This document shows, in pieces, positions 54,353 to 64,000 of a DNA stretch of 64,000 nucleotides. Source of the stretch: Lentzea albida. GTDB taxonomy: Bacteria; Actinomycetota; Actinomycetes; Mycobacteriales; Pseudonocardiaceae. The position numbers and the translations under genes were made by a program. The notes beneath the pieces were generated by a model. That model was not told the DNA's origin and made no database searches. It saw only the letters and a program-made list of their open reading frames with translations. Within the stretch, counting starts at the first letter, position 1, and each line of letters begins with the position of its first letter. The stretch is from NCBI RefSeq assembly GCF_900111005.1, contig NZ_FOFV01000004.1, positions 248,001 through 312,000 of the forward strand, written 5' to 3'.

Positions 54353-55240
54353 TCAGCTGCCGGTGGTCTGCCCGGCGGTCTCCGCGTTCGTCCCGGTCCC
54401 GCTCGAGCCGGGGTTCTCACCCGTGCCGGGGTCCGGCGGCGGAGGCGGCGGGTTCTCGCCGTTCGACGTCGGCGGCGCCGGGGTCTCGGACGACGGCGGC
54501 GTGGACGGCTCCGTCGTGGTCGGCGGCGTGGACGACGTGGACGGCGTGGCCGAAGGCTCCGAGGACTTGGGCGGCTTCGTCGGCTTCGGCGTCGTCGTGG
54601 TCGGCGGCGCGGTCGAGGTGTTGGTGTCGAGCTGCTTCTCCAGCTCCTTGTGCTTCTCCTCGAGCTGCGCCTTGCCGTCGGCCGTGGAGACCGAGCCGAG
54701 GCTCGCCTCGACCTTGTTCAGCTTCTCGCGGGCCTCGTCGACCTTGCCCTCGCGCAGCGCCAGACGCGCCGACTCGAGGTCGGTGTTGATGATGGCCGCG
54801 GCCTCGATCGACTTCGCGTGCTCGGAGTAGAGCACCTGCGTGAGGCCCCACAGCGTGTCGCCGGGCTGTGCGTCGCGGGCCACCAGGCTCACGCCGGTGA
54901 AGGCGATGGCCAGGACCGCGGCGGCGCTCGCCAGCGGGATCAGGAAGCGATGCCTGTTCACGGGCTGCGGGCGGGCAGCCTGGATCGTGGCGATCGCCGT
55001 GTCGGTGTCGACGAGCTCGGTGAACGGCTCCGTCTCCACCTCGTTGCGCCACGCGAGCAGCAACGCGTTCAGCTCGTCGTCGACGAGTGAGCCGGCCGCA
55101 CCCGGTGTCGCAGACCCCAGCGCGTCCAGCAGCTTGTCATCGGCCTGCACTGCCGAAAGATCGTCGGCGACGGGCTCGTGCGGGGCTCTGTCGTCCTGTC
55201 CGCGCACTTCCTCGTCGTCCTTCCCGTGTTCGTCGGCCAC
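54353..55240 (-). CDS. rsdA: Anti-sigma-D factor RsdA
   Basis: 295 residues. The N-terminal region (DDLSAVQADDKLLDALGSAT, LNALLLAWRNEVETEPF) matches the RsdA sigma-binding part. One membrane helix at residues 99-121 (FLIPLASAAAVLAIAFTGVS), a coiled-coil-prone middle (DEAREKLNKVEASLGSVSTA) and a Pro/Thr/Ser-rich extracellular end follow. The anti-sigma role is inferred by position and homology: it starts one base after the sigD stop. GTG 55240. Confidence 0.9.
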   Translation of the reverse strand: MADEHGKDDEEVRGQDDRAPHEPVADDLSAVQADDKLLDALGSATPGAAGSLVDDELNALLLAWRNEVETEPFTELVDTDTAIATIQAARPQPVNRHRFLIPLASAAAVLAIAFTGVSLVARDAQPGDTLWGLTQVLYSEHAKSIEAAAIINTDLESARLALREGKVDEAREKLNKVEASLGSVSTADGKAQLEEKHKELEKQLDTNTSTAPPTTTTPKPTKPPKSSEPSATPSTSSTPPTTTEPSTPPSSETPAPPTSNGENPPPPPPDPGTGENPGSSGTGTNAETAGQTTGS

Positions 55241-55813
55241 TCAGACCACCTCCTCCGCTGCCAGCGACTTGCGCAGACGAGCGAGCGCGCGGTGTTGCGC
55301 CACCCGTACCGCACCCGGCGTCGAACCGACCGCCTCGGCCGTTTCCTCGGCGGAGAGCCCGACCACCACCCTCAACAGCAGGATCTCCCGCTGCTTCTCC
55401 GGCAGGACGCGCAACAGCACCGCCATCCGGTCGGAGAGTTCGCCCTGCATCGCCCGTTGCTCGGGACCGGCGTCGGTCTCCGGCGCGTCGGGGACTTCGG
55501 GAACGGGCTCGGAGCGGTTCCTGGCTGCGGACCGATGTGCATCGGCGACCTTGTGCGCCGCGATCCCGTAGACGAACGCGAGGAAGGGCCGACCCTGGTC
55601 GCGGTAGCTGGGCAATGCCGTGAGCACCGCGAGACACACCTCCTGGGCCACATCGTCCGCCGAAGCGAAGCTCCGCTCCTGCCTGCCAACTCGGGCGCGG
55701 CAGTACCGCACCACCAGAGGACGTATGGAGGCCAGCAGGCGTTCGATCGCCTGGCGGTCGCCGTCGACGGCCGCGCCCACTTCGGCGTCCAGTCCGTCCC
55801 CCAAGTTGGTCAT
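55241..55813 (-). CDS. sigD: ECF sigma factor SigD
   Basis: About 190 residues. Region 2 (VRYCRARVGRQERSFASADD VAQEVCLAVLTALP) and region 4 (LPEKQREILLLRVVVGLSAE ETAEAVGSTPGAVRVAQHRA) are intact and closely follow the mycobacterial SigD. I set the start at ATG 55813, as an in-frame ATG at 55900 would add an N-terminus unlike family members; neither has a strong ribosome site. Immediately followed by rsdA. A large dyad lies 110 bases upstream. Confidence 0.88.
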   Translation of the reverse strand: MTNLGDGLDAEVGAAVDGDRQAIERLLASIRPLVVRYCRARVGRQERSFASADDVAQEVCLAVLTALPSYRDQGRPFLAFVYGIAAHKVADAHRSAARNRSEPVPEVPDAPETDAGPEQRAMQGELSDRMAVLLRVLPEKQREILLLRVVVGLSAEETAEAVGSTPGAVRVAQHRALARLRKSLAAEEVV

Positions 55814-55920
55814 CGCAGACAACAGCCCTGGTGTTACTTGTTGGCGTACCGACAGGAAACAACACGAGTCACTCACAGCGACCCGTTGCAGCAGCTTCAC
55901 CGTACCGTTCTGCGGGCGTT

Positions 55921-55958
55921 CTGTTCATAGGTGGGGTATGGACACCCCGCGTGAACAG
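55921..55958. promoter_or_regulatory. Dyad upstream of sigD
   Basis: CTGTTCA (55921-55927) and TGAACAG (55952-55958) are perfect inverted arms; within them GGGGT (55933-55937) pairs with ACCCC (55944-55948). It is about 110 bases upstream of the sigD start. Function unknown, possibly an operator. Confidence 0.4.
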
Positions 55959-56070
55959 CCGACACGCCCGAACGGCTTACAGCCCGGCGACATTGTCACC
56001 GGGCTGGGCTAATTGCGCGACCCCGAGGACCACCAGTTGCACAGGTGGGCCGGAGTGGGCCGTCTCACGC

Positions 56071-56119
56071 CACCGGCCCCGCTTCCCCACATGCGGCATA
56101 TGAGGACGCGGGGCCGGTG
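56071..56119 (-). terminator. Terminator after the BldM-like gene
   Basis: CACCGGCCCCGC (56071-56082) pairs with GCGGGGCCGGTG (56108-56119). The stop of the minus-strand gene is at 56135. Confidence 0.7.
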
Positions 56120-56134
56120 CGGCAAGAGCGACTC

Positions 56135-56731
56135 CTACTGGACGAGGCCTCGCCGGAAGCCGTGCGCGACCGCCTGAGCGCGGTCACGGACACCGAGCTT
56201 GCGGAAGAGACGACGTGCGTGCGTCTTCACCGTGTCCTCCGACAGGTAGAGCTCGCGGCCGATCTGGCCGTTGCTCTTGCCCTGGCTCATGCCCCGCAGC
56301 ACCTGGAGCTCACGCTCCGTGAGCTGCACGCCGGGGTCGGAGGGCTGCCTCGGTGCCGGCACCGAGGTGCTGGCGAGCGTGTGCGCGAGGGCTGCCACAA
56401 GCTCGGGACGCGACGCGTCCCACCTCAGGTAGCCGCGGGCACCGCCGGCGATCGCCGCCGCGATGCTCCCGGCGTCGTCGGGTGCTCCGAAGACGATGAC
56501 GTTTGCCTGCGGATTCGCGGAGACGAGCCGACGGGTTGCTTCAACCCCGGTCGGGACGGCGCGCTGGGTTCCCACCAGGACGACGTCGACCGGCTGCCTT
56601 GAAAAGCGAGCCAACAACTCGTCACCGTGCGCTACGCAGTCGATGCGGCTAACCCCGGGGACAGCCGACATCACGCGGGTGAGACCCTCCCGCACACTGC
56701 GCCGGTCGTCGCAAATAAGGACCGTGGTCAC
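56135..56731 (-). CDS. BldM-like atypical response regulator
   Basis: 198 residues. The receiver domain opens TVLICDDRRSVREGLTRVMS, but the phospho-acceptor position (54) is Gly: the strand reads VDVVLVGTQRA. The C-terminal LuxR helix-turn-helix (LTERELQVLRGMSQGKSNGQ IGRELYLSEDTVKTHARRLF) is close to Streptomyces BldM/WhiI. BldM works in development without classical phosphorylation, so loss of the Asp is compatible with function. No histidine kinase is adjacent. ATG 56731. Confidence 0.85.
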   Translation of the reverse strand: MTTVLICDDRRSVREGLTRVMSAVPGVSRIDCVAHGDELLARFSRQPVDVVLVGTQRAVPTGVEATRRLVSANPQANVIVFGAPDDAGSIAAAIAGGARGYLRWDASRPELVAALAHTLASTSVPAPRQPSDPGVQLTERELQVLRGMSQGKSNGQIGRELYLSEDTVKTHARRLFRKLGVRDRAQAVAHGFRRGLVQ

Positions 56732-56812
56732 GGGGACTCCTTTCCTGCAGCCGAGTGACGTTCCATCTCCCCTATCGGACGCTGGAGGCCCGACCTTGAC
56801 ACGATCCGGTGC

Positions 56813-57709
56813 TTAATCCGTCAAGAAGTTCGCCTGAGGGTCTGCGTTCGGGGGTTCCCCGGAACGGAGCAGCCCACTCGGCACCCACGGGGAATCAAGG
56901 GCGACCCGGCGGCTGACCGGATCAGCTCTCCGCAACACGCAGCTCAGAGCCTCAGTCGCCCGGTCGAGGGCGGTTGCACCCATCGTGGGAGCGTGGCCCG
57001 CCAGGACGAGAGCGCTCGGCCAGATCAACGGCTGGAGCCCGTTTTGAGCACTGTGATTTAGCTCACACTCGACTAGTTCAAGCCCCCGATTCAGGCCGTC
57101 GGGTGTCCCCCACACGACCAACGAGGTGCCCAGGACGAGTGCCGACTTGAGCTCGTGCCGGAGCGCCTTCCTGCTCGTCGCCACCTCGTACGCCGCCTCC
57201 GCGGGTGCCACTGCTTCTCGTGGCAGACCCGACGCCAAGGCGATCTCGGCGGTCACCCACCCCTTGCGGACCTCGCTCCGCCACGAATGCGTCTCAACTC
57301 GTGCGAGCAACCTGCGGGCCTCGTCCAAGCGTTGAGCACCGAGCGAATCGGCGGCGAGGCCGAGCAGGGCGTCGGCCCTGGCTCCCGCCGCGTCGATTCC
57401 GTCGGGGTCCTGGGCGCCCGTTGCTCGGAGTTCGACGAGGGCGGCGCCGTCGAGGGGACGGGCCAGGTGGTGCGCCCCCAGCTGACGGTGGTGGGACGCG
57501 CGAGTCGAGAGGGCGAGGGACGCGATCACCGGGTCGGGATCGTGACGGAGCGCGTCCAAGGCGGTGGCCGCGGCGGCGTAGTGGCCTTGGCCGCCGAGCA
57601 CCACCGCCGCCAGCCACCGGGTTCGGGAGCTCCCGGCGGAGAGGGCGGGCCAGACGTCTCGGCCGGGCTGGTCGCCGAACGCGGCGCGGCGCAGCTGCTC
57701 TTCGGTCAC
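56813..57709 (-). CDS. Rv3415c-like helical repeat protein
   Basis: About 298 residues of helical hairpins reminiscent of TPR units (ALRHDPDPVIASLALSTRAS, LDEARRLLARVETHSWRSEV RKGWVTAEIALASG). The neighbourhood (sigD, whiB, groEL) matches that of Rv3415c, a protein of unknown function. GTG 57709 (TEEQLRRAAFGDQPGRDVW) is preferred; a frame reaching 57847 begins with a Pro/Arg-rich stretch that looks non-coding. Function unknown. Confidence 0.65.
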   Translation of the reverse strand: MTEEQLRRAAFGDQPGRDVWPALSAGSSRTRWLAAVVLGGQGHYAAAATALDALRHDPDPVIASLALSTRASHHRQLGAHHLARPLDGAALVELRATGAQDPDGIDAAGARADALLGLAADSLGAQRLDEARRLLARVETHSWRSEVRKGWVTAEIALASGLPREAVAPAEAAYEVATSRKALRHELKSALVLGTSLVVWGTPDGLNRGLELVECELNHSAQNGLQPLIWPSALVLAGHAPTMGATALDRATEALSCVLRRADPVSRRVALDSPWVPSGLLRSGEPPNADPQANFLTD

Positions 57710-57853
57710 GGTGAGGAGTCTGCCGCCTGGGGGGCGGGGTGGTGGGGCGGTGTGGCGGCGGCGAGTGGCGGGTGGGGTGGGGCCCGAGCATGGAAGAGCC
57801 GATCGTCGCGTTTGGGCAACGGGTAGCAGGTCTGAGGCGTCAGGCACCGGGCG

Positions 57854-58804
57854 TCAGGTGACGGCCGCCTCCACCGCGTCCACCGCCGCCGCCAGGTCCT
57901 CCACCCGCTCCGCCGGCCCGGCCACCACACCGCGCCGCCACCCCGGCCCTCCCACGAACAGCCTCACCTGCTGCCGGGTCCGGGGCAGCGCGGAGATCAC
58001 CCCCGGATCGGCGTACCGCGGCAGCTGCGCCCACAGCACCACCGCGGACGGGGCGGTGCGGCGCACGGCGGCCGCCAGCGCGTCCATCGGCAACGCCGCT
58101 CCCAGCTGCCTCACCACGACGCCTCGCTGCGCCAGTTCCGCGGCCAGCGGGTAGAGGGGGAGATTGTGCCTCTCCTCCGGCATGCAGGCGAGCAGCACTG
58201 GGCGGTGGTTGCGTCCGTCGCTGACCAATGGTGTGGCGCGCACGAACGCCGCGAGCACGCACTCGTTGAGCAGGTGCTCGACCTCCACGCCGGCGCCGGA
58301 GAGCTGCCAGCGGGCGGCGACGGCCGTCAGGACCGGGCGCACGACCTCGTTCCACGTGACGATCACGCCGTCGGCGGCCAGGGAGTCGGCGAGCATCTCC
58401 TGGACGGCGATCGAATCCATGGCGAGTGCGGCCCGGCCCAGTCCGCGGGCAGAACGTGAAGCTCCTGGCAATTTCAGGCCGCGGCCGCCGGTGGGGGCCG
58501 CGGGCGCGTCGCCGTGGGTCATCGACGATTTCGAGTCGAGCGCGAAACGGGCCGCCTCGGCCGATGAGGCGCCGCGAAGAAGTGCGCGCTGCATCAATTC
58601 GAGCCTGGCCACGTCGGGCGGTCCGTATTTGCGGTGCCGGCCCGTGGTGTGGCCGGTCGGGCCGAGGCCGTAGCGGCGGTCCCAGGTGCGGAGGGTGGCG
58701 GGAGCCACGCCGAGTCGCCTGGCCACCGCGGCCACTGAGAGAAGGGGCTCACTCGTGTGACTACCGGTCGATTTGATCTCCGGTGGTGTCATCACGAGAG
58801 CCAT
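57854..58804 (-). CDS. MerR-family regulator with B12-binding-like domain
   Basis: 316 residues. N-terminal MerR helix-turn-helix: LLSVAAVARRLGVAPATLRT WDRRYGLGPTGHT. The middle has a helical cap region (VQEMLADSLAADGVIVTWNE VVRPVLTAV and EVEHLLNECVLAAFV), and the end a Rossmann-like domain (ERHNLPLYPLAAELAQRGVV VRQLGAALP). This is the layout of CarH/LitR photoreceptors and relatives, but the cobalamin-ligating His motif is not clearly present, so light sensing is uncertain. ATG 58804 follows GAGGTGAAC. Adjacent to whiB. Confidence 0.8.
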   Translation of the reverse strand: MALVMTPPEIKSTGSHTSEPLLSVAAVARRLGVAPATLRTWDRRYGLGPTGHTTGRHRKYGPPDVARLELMQRALLRGASSAEAARFALDSKSSMTHGDAPAAPTGGRGLKLPGASRSARGLGRAALAMDSIAVQEMLADSLAADGVIVTWNEVVRPVLTAVAARWQLSGAGVEVEHLLNECVLAAFVRATPLVSDGRNHRPVLLACMPEERHNLPLYPLAAELAQRGVVVRQLGAALPMDALAAAVRRTAPSAVVLWAQLPRYADPGVISALPRTRQQVRLFVGGPGWRRGVVAGPAERVEDLAAAVDAVEAAVT

Positions 58805-58972
58805 GTTCCGTTCACCTCATCCGGTCGGCAACTCCGGGCGGTGAGTGATCGAACACGCGTGCCGTCACCCATCAGTTGATAAGGGTCTTCAGCCTCTTGA
58901 ACAAGTTTTGACGCGGTTCTACGGTGGATCATCGTTAAGCCGAATGGAGCAGTCGTCACGGAGGCGGTCTCG

Positions 58973-59269
58973 ATGGCGGACACCCGAAGGCTCCCCGGTC
59001 CCAACGCAGATCTCTGGGACTGGCAGATGCGCGGTTCGTGCCGGGGCATGGACAGCGCGTTCTTCTTCCACCCCGACGGCGAACGGGGTCCGGCGAGAGC
59101 CCGGCGGGAGGCTCGCGCCAAGGCTGTCTGCCTCGCCTGCCCCGTGCTGGAGATGTGCCGCAAACACGCTCTCGCGGTGCAAGAACCGTACGGAATCTGG
59201 GGCGGGCTCTCGGAATCGGAGCGCGACCACATCATCAAGGCGCGAAAGCGACAACTGGCAATAGTCTGA
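58973..59269 (+). CDS. WhiB-family Fe-S regulator (WhiB3/WhiD-like)
   Basis: 98 residues. The four cluster cysteines are C23, C53, C56 and C62 (spacing 29-2-5), and GIWGGLSESERD is the Wbl turn that contacts the sigma factor. A basic end (IIKARKRQLAIV) could bind DNA. The position beside groEL and an Rv3415c-like gene matches WhiB3 (Rv3416), a redox sensor that interacts with the principal sigma factor. ATG 58973 with GGAGG upstream. Confidence 0.93.
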   Translation: MADTRRLPGPNADLWDWQMRGSCRGMDSAFFFHPDGERGPARARREARAKAVCLACPVLEMCRKHALAVQEPYGIWGGLSESERDHIIKARKRQLAIV

Positions 59270-59273
59270 ACGA

Positions 59274-59317
59274 AAAACCGGGGTTGGCACCAAATGAATG
59301 GCGCCAACCCCGGTTTT
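59274..59317. terminator. Bidirectional terminator between whiB and groEL
   Basis: AAAACCGGGGTTGGC (59274-59288) pairs with GCCAACCCCGGTTTT (59303-59317), with A/T ends that supply T tracts on both strands. Confidence 0.92.
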
Positions 59318-59363
59318 GTTCGAGCTCGAACTCGTCGTCCCGCCAAACGCGGGACGGACGAAC

Positions 59364-61052
<1,689 letters not shown>

Positions 61053-61074
61053 TCAGGCATGACAGCCGAGCGTC

Positions 61075-61368
61075 TTAGTTGACGACGGCCAGCACGTCGC
61101 GGGCGGAGAGGATCAAGTACTCCTCGCCGTTGTACTTGACCTCGGTGCCGCCGTACTTCGAGTAGATGACGACGTCGCCGACGGCCACGTCCAGCGGGAC
61201 GCGGTTGCCCTTGTCGTCGATGCGGCCGGGGCCCACCGCGAGGACCTTGCCCTCCTGGGGCTTCTCCTTCGCGGTGTCCGGGATCACGAGGCCGGAGGCA
61301 GTGGTCGTCTCGGCCTCCGAGGCCTGAACGACGATCTTGTCCTCGAGCGGCTTGATGTTCACGCTCAC
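61075..61368 (-). CDS. groES: Co-chaperonin GroES
   Basis: 97 residues. Starts [20 protein letters not shown]; the mobile loop ([16 protein letters not shown]) and [31 protein letters not shown] match GroES. GTG 61368 is chosen, as GGAGG lies eight bases upstream and it gives the family N-terminus; the frame is open further upstream into the CIRCE region. First gene of the heat-shock operon. Confidence 0.96.
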   Translation of the reverse strand: MSVNIKPLEDKIVVQASEAETTTASGLVIPDTAKEKPQEGKVLAVGPGRIDDKGNRVPLDVAVGDVVIYSKYGGTEVKYNGEEYLILSARDVLAVVN

Positions 61369-61461
61369 CGGGATGACCTCCACGGGTCGTTGGCAGGTTC
61401 GAATTAACGGCTCCTGCCACCCCGCCGTCGCGGGGGTCGGGGCGGTGCTGGTGCCGTGCAA

Positions 61462-61488
61462 TTGGCACTCTACCCATGAGAGTGCCAA
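61462..61488. promoter_or_regulatory. CIRCE (HrcA) operator
   Basis: TTGGCACTC-N9-GAGTGCCAA, a perfect dyad that matches the CIRCE consensus (TTAGCACTC-N9-GAGTGCTAA) with only the fourth positions changed symmetrically. It lies about 95 bases upstream of groES and implies HrcA control. Confidence 0.92.
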
Positions 61489-61540
61489 GGCTTCAACGAG
61501 ACCCCCGAACCGATCACCATCCGGGAGCCGTATTCAGGGC

Positions 61541-63046
61541 ATGTCCCCGTTGACGCGCCGAACGCTGCTGCTCGCAGGCGTGGCAGGAGTCACAGCGCTC
61601 ACCGCCGCCGCTTCGGCGCGGCCCGCCGACCCTTTCACACTCGGTGTGGCCTCGGGCGACCCGGCACCCGACGGGGTGGTCCTGTGGACCCGGCTGGCCG
61701 TCGACCCGCTCGCCGACGACGGCCTGGGAGGCATGCCGGCACGTCCGGTCGAGGTGCTGTGGCAGGTCGCCGCGGACGAACGATTCACCCGAATCGTGCA
61801 ACACGGCTCCACCACGGCTCGACCCGAGGACGCGCACAGCGTCCACGTGGAACTGGTCGGGTTGGAGCCCGGCCGCGAGTACTTCTACCGCTTCAAGGCC
61901 CTCAACCACCTCTCGCGGACGGGCCGTACGCGCACGGCACCTCCTCCTGGCGCGTTGCACGTACCGCTGACGATGGCCTTCGCGTCGTGTGCGCAGTACG
62001 AGCACGGCTACTTCACGGCCTATCGAAGACTCGCGGAGGACGAACCGGACCTGGTGCTGCACCTCGGCGACTACACGTACGAGTACGAGAGCGGCATCCA
62101 CGTCGCCCCGAGCGGCAACGTCCGCCACGTCGAGGGCCCGACCACGGTCACGCTCGCCGGGTACCGCCGCCGCCAGGCCCAGTACAAGACCGACCCGGAC
62201 CTGCAGGAAGCGCACGCCGTGGCGCCGTGGGCGGTGATCTGGGACGACCACGAGATCGACAACAACTGGGCGGGCCTGCTGCCGGACAGACCGCAGCCGG
62301 ACTTCCCCGCCCGCCGCGCCGCGGCGATCCAGGCCTACTACGAGAACATGCCCCTGCGCAGGTCACCAAGGCTGTACCGGCGGATCGGCTGGGGCTCGCT
62401 GGCCACGTTCCACATGCTCGACACCCGCCAGTACCGGACCGACCAGGCGTGCGGCGACGGCCTGCAGCTCTGCCCCGAACGGCTCGAACCCGAACGCACG
62501 ATGCTCGGCGCCGCGCAGGAGGAGTGGCTGTTCGCCGGCTTCCGCGGCTCGCGGGCGCGCTGGGACGTGCTCGGGCAGCAGGTGTTCTTCTCGCAGTACG
62601 ACTACATCCCCGGCGAGGTCGACAAGTTCCTGCTGGACGCGTGGGACGGCTACGTCGCCGACCGGGACCGGGTCGTCGCGGGGTTCGCGGACGTGCGGAA
62701 CCCGGTCGTGCTCACCGGGGACGTGCACGCGGCGTGGGGCGCGGACGTGAAGGAGCGGTGGGACGACCCGTCGTCGAAGACCCTCGCGACCGAACTCGTC
62801 ACGACCTCGATCACGGCCGGAGGCGACGGCTCGGAGGAGTACGCCGAGACACCGCTGTGGCTGCGCGAGAACCCGCACGTGAAGTACTTCAACAACCGGC
62901 GCGGTTACACGATCAGCAGGTTCACGCCCGATGAGCTGCGCACGGACTTCCGCGGGCTCGACTACGTGACGCGTCCGGGGTCGCCGGTGCGGACCAAGGG
63001 GTCTTTCGCCGTGGAAGACCGGGTGCCAGGTCTCCACAGGCTTTAG
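61541..63046 (+). CDS. PhoD-type alkaline phosphatase/phosphodiesterase 1
   Basis: 501 residues with a Tat signal (LTRRTLLLAGVAGVTALTAA, twin Arg at 6-7). After an N-terminal Ig-like domain (DPFTLGVASGDPAPDGVVLW), the metallophosphatase domain shows FASCAQYEHGYF, VLHLGDYTYEYES, WDDHEIDNNWAG, VLTGDVHAAW. These provide the PhoD metal ligands, so it should be active as a secreted phosphodiesterase releasing phosphate from teichoic or nucleic material. ATG 61541. The next gene is a paralog. Confidence 0.92.
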   Translation: MSPLTRRTLLLAGVAGVTALTAAASARPADPFTLGVASGDPAPDGVVLWTRLAVDPLADDGLGGMPARPVEVLWQVAADERFTRIVQHGSTTARPEDAHSVHVELVGLEPGREYFYRFKALNHLSRTGRTRTAPPPGALHVPLTMAFASCAQYEHGYFTAYRRLAEDEPDLVLHLGDYTYEYESGIHVAPSGNVRHVEGPTTVTLAGYRRRQAQYKTDPDLQEAHAVAPWAVIWDDHEIDNNWAGLLPDRPQPDFPARRAAAIQAYYENMPLRRSPRLYRRIGWGSLATFHMLDTRQYRTDQACGDGLQLCPERLEPERTMLGAAQEEWLFAGFRGSRARWDVLGQQVFFSQYDYIPGEVDKFLLDAWDGYVADRDRVVAGFADVRNPVVLTGDVHAAWGADVKERWDDPSSKTLATELVTTSITAGGDGSEEYAETPLWLRENPHVKYFNNRRGYTISRFTPDELRTDFRGLDYVTRPGSPVRTKGSFAVEDRVPGLHRL

Positions 63047-63091
63047 TCAGGCGTTCACCTGACATCCACCCTGGTGCGTGAAGGTCTCACC

Positions 63092-64000
63092 ATGACTCGA
63101 GTGACGCGACGCGCTCTCCTCATCGGGGGACTTGCGCTCACCACCGTCGGCGCGGGGTCGGCGAGGCTCACCGACCCGTTCACCCTCGGCGTCGCCTCCG
63201 GCGACCCGACCTCCGACGGCGTGGTCCTGTGGACCCGCCTGGCACCCACCCCTCTCGCGGAGGACGGCCTGGGCGGCATGCCGTCCCGCGTCGTCGAGGT
63301 GAAGTGGGAGATCGCACTGGACGAGCGCTTCCGGCTCGTCGTCCGGCGCGGCACGGCACACGCACGGCCTGAGGAAGGCCACAGCGTGCATGTGGACGTG
63401 CGCGGCCTTCTGCCTGGTCGCGAGTACTTCTACCGGTTCAACGCAGAAGGCCATGTCTCGCGTGTGGGCCGCACGCGCACGGCGTTGGCACCGTGGGCGA
63501 TGGGCAGCGGGCTCACCATGGCGTTCGCCTCCTGCTCGCAGTTCGAGCACGGCTACTTCACCGCGTACCGGCGCCTCGCCGAGGACCAGCCGGACCTGGT
63601 GCTGCACCTCGGCGACTACCAGTACGAGTACGCGAAGGGCGCGTACGTGGCGCCGGGCGGCAACCCGCGCGACCACGAGGGCCCGGAGACCGAGACGCTC
63701 GCGAACTACCGGCAGCGGCACGCGCAGTACAAGACCGACCTCGACCTGCAGGAGGCGCACGCCGTGGCGCCGTGGGCGGTCGTGTGGGACGACCACGAGG
63801 TCGACAACAACTGGGCGGACGAGGTCTACGAGAAGCCCCAGACACCCCAGCCGAACTTCCTGGCGCGCCGGGCGGCGGCGTTCCAGGCCTACTACGAGAA
63901 CATGCCGATCCGGTCGAAGCCCTCCGGCATCGACATGAAGCTCCACCGGCGGCTGCAGTGGGGCGGGCTCGCGAACTTCCACATGCTCGACACCCGGCAG
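63092..64000 (+). CDS. PhoD-type alkaline phosphatase 2, 3' end beyond the window
   Basis: The first 303 residues are visible and the frame runs to the last base. Tat signal at the start (TRVTRRALLIGGLALTTVGA). The order of segments repeats that of the previous gene: DPFTLGVASGDPTSDGVVLW, MAFASCSQFEHGYF, VLHLGDYQYEYAK, WDDHEVDNNWADE. The gene starts 45 bases after the previous stop, so the pair probably arose by tandem duplication and is cotranscribed. Confidence 0.9.
   Translation, partial: MTRVTRRALLIGGLALTTVGAGSARLTDPFTLGVASGDPTSDGVVLWTRLAPTPLAEDGLGGMPSRVVEVKWEIALDERFRLVVRRGTAHARPEEGHSVHVDVRGLLPGREYFYRFNAEGHVSRVGRTRTALAPWAMGSGLTMAFASCSQFEHGYFTAYRRLAEDQPDLVLHLGDYQYEYAKGAYVAPGGNPRDHEGPETETLANYRQRHAQYKTDLDLQEAHAVAPWAVVWDDHEVDNNWADEVYEKPQTPQPNFLARRAAAFQAYYENMPIRSKPSGIDMKLHRRLQWGGLANFHMLDTRQ

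Larger units (their letters stand above)
55814..56134. other. Non-coding region between sigD and the BldM-like gene
   Basis: No gene seen. It carries a dyad at 55921-55958 (CTGTTCA ... TGAACAG with inner GGGGT/ACCCC), a hairpin CAGCCCGG/CCGGGCTG at 55980-56006, and the terminator at 56071-56119. Confidence 0.6.

Overview
The window is high-GC DNA from a Gram-positive actinobacterium. WhiB, SsgA-like, BldM-like, RsdA/SigD, DUF397/Scr1-type and PerM/DUF5336 genes, and gene order shared with Mycobacterium, point to the Pseudonocardiales (a Lentzea/Saccharothrix-type organism). This is inference from protein families and synteny; no rRNA or tRNA gene was seen.

Layout. 1-3.3 kb: 3' end of a secreted beta-propeller-like protein, a DUF397/helix-turn-helix pair and a divergent cyclase-homology-domain protein. 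3.3-8.9 kb: a mutasome operon, imuA'-imuB-(24-codon ORF)-dnaE2, behind a perfect LexA box. 9.3-16.1 kb: sucC-sucD, a DUF5336 protein, perM-purN-purH, all on the minus strand; purN appears to start at CTG. 16.3-29.4 kb: membrane proteins, a lipase, an M23 peptidase with a structured leader, pcrA, a chorismate mutase preceded by a Phe/Tyr-rich leader peptide and terminator (an attenuator), a deacetylase-like protein, and three membrane-anchored proteins. 29.5-36.7 kb: three PASTA-less Ser/Thr kinases, a broken kinase remnant, a LysR regulator with a divergent exporter, and an SsgA-like protein. 36.6-40.6 kb: PAP2-like protein and a PspC-type two-component system facing a PspC/LiaF-like membrane operon. 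40.6-49.4 kb: guaA, a kinase-like phosphotransferase, an aldehyde dehydrogenase, a frameshifted BBE oxidoreductase with FAD hydroxylase and metallo-beta-lactamase-fold partners, and a ChoD-like GMC oxidoreductase. 49.4-61.5 kb: a toxin-antitoxin pair, guaB3, guaB, DUF5319, rsdA-sigD, a BldM-like regulator, an Rv3415c-like protein, a MerR/B12-type regulator, whiB, groEL and groES with a CIRCE operator. 61.5-64 kb: two tandem PhoD-type phosphatases, the second cut by the window end.

How it fits together. Two blocks that lie far apart in M. tuberculosis (about Rv0948c-Rv0957 and Rv3409c-Rv3418c, recalled from established knowledge) sit within 50 kb here. Purine synthesis (purN, purH, guaA, guaB, guaB3), central metabolism (sucCD), stress response (SOS mutasome, HrcA-controlled chaperonin) and development/envelope signalling (kinases, WhiB, SigD/RsdA, SsgA-like, PspC system) dominate. 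The most unusual items are the chorismate mutase attenuator, the kinase cluster whose extracellular domains resemble those of neighbouring kinase-less membrane proteins, the short ORF bridging imuB and dnaE2, the non-canonical purN start, and several unexplained dyads and nested inverted repeats.
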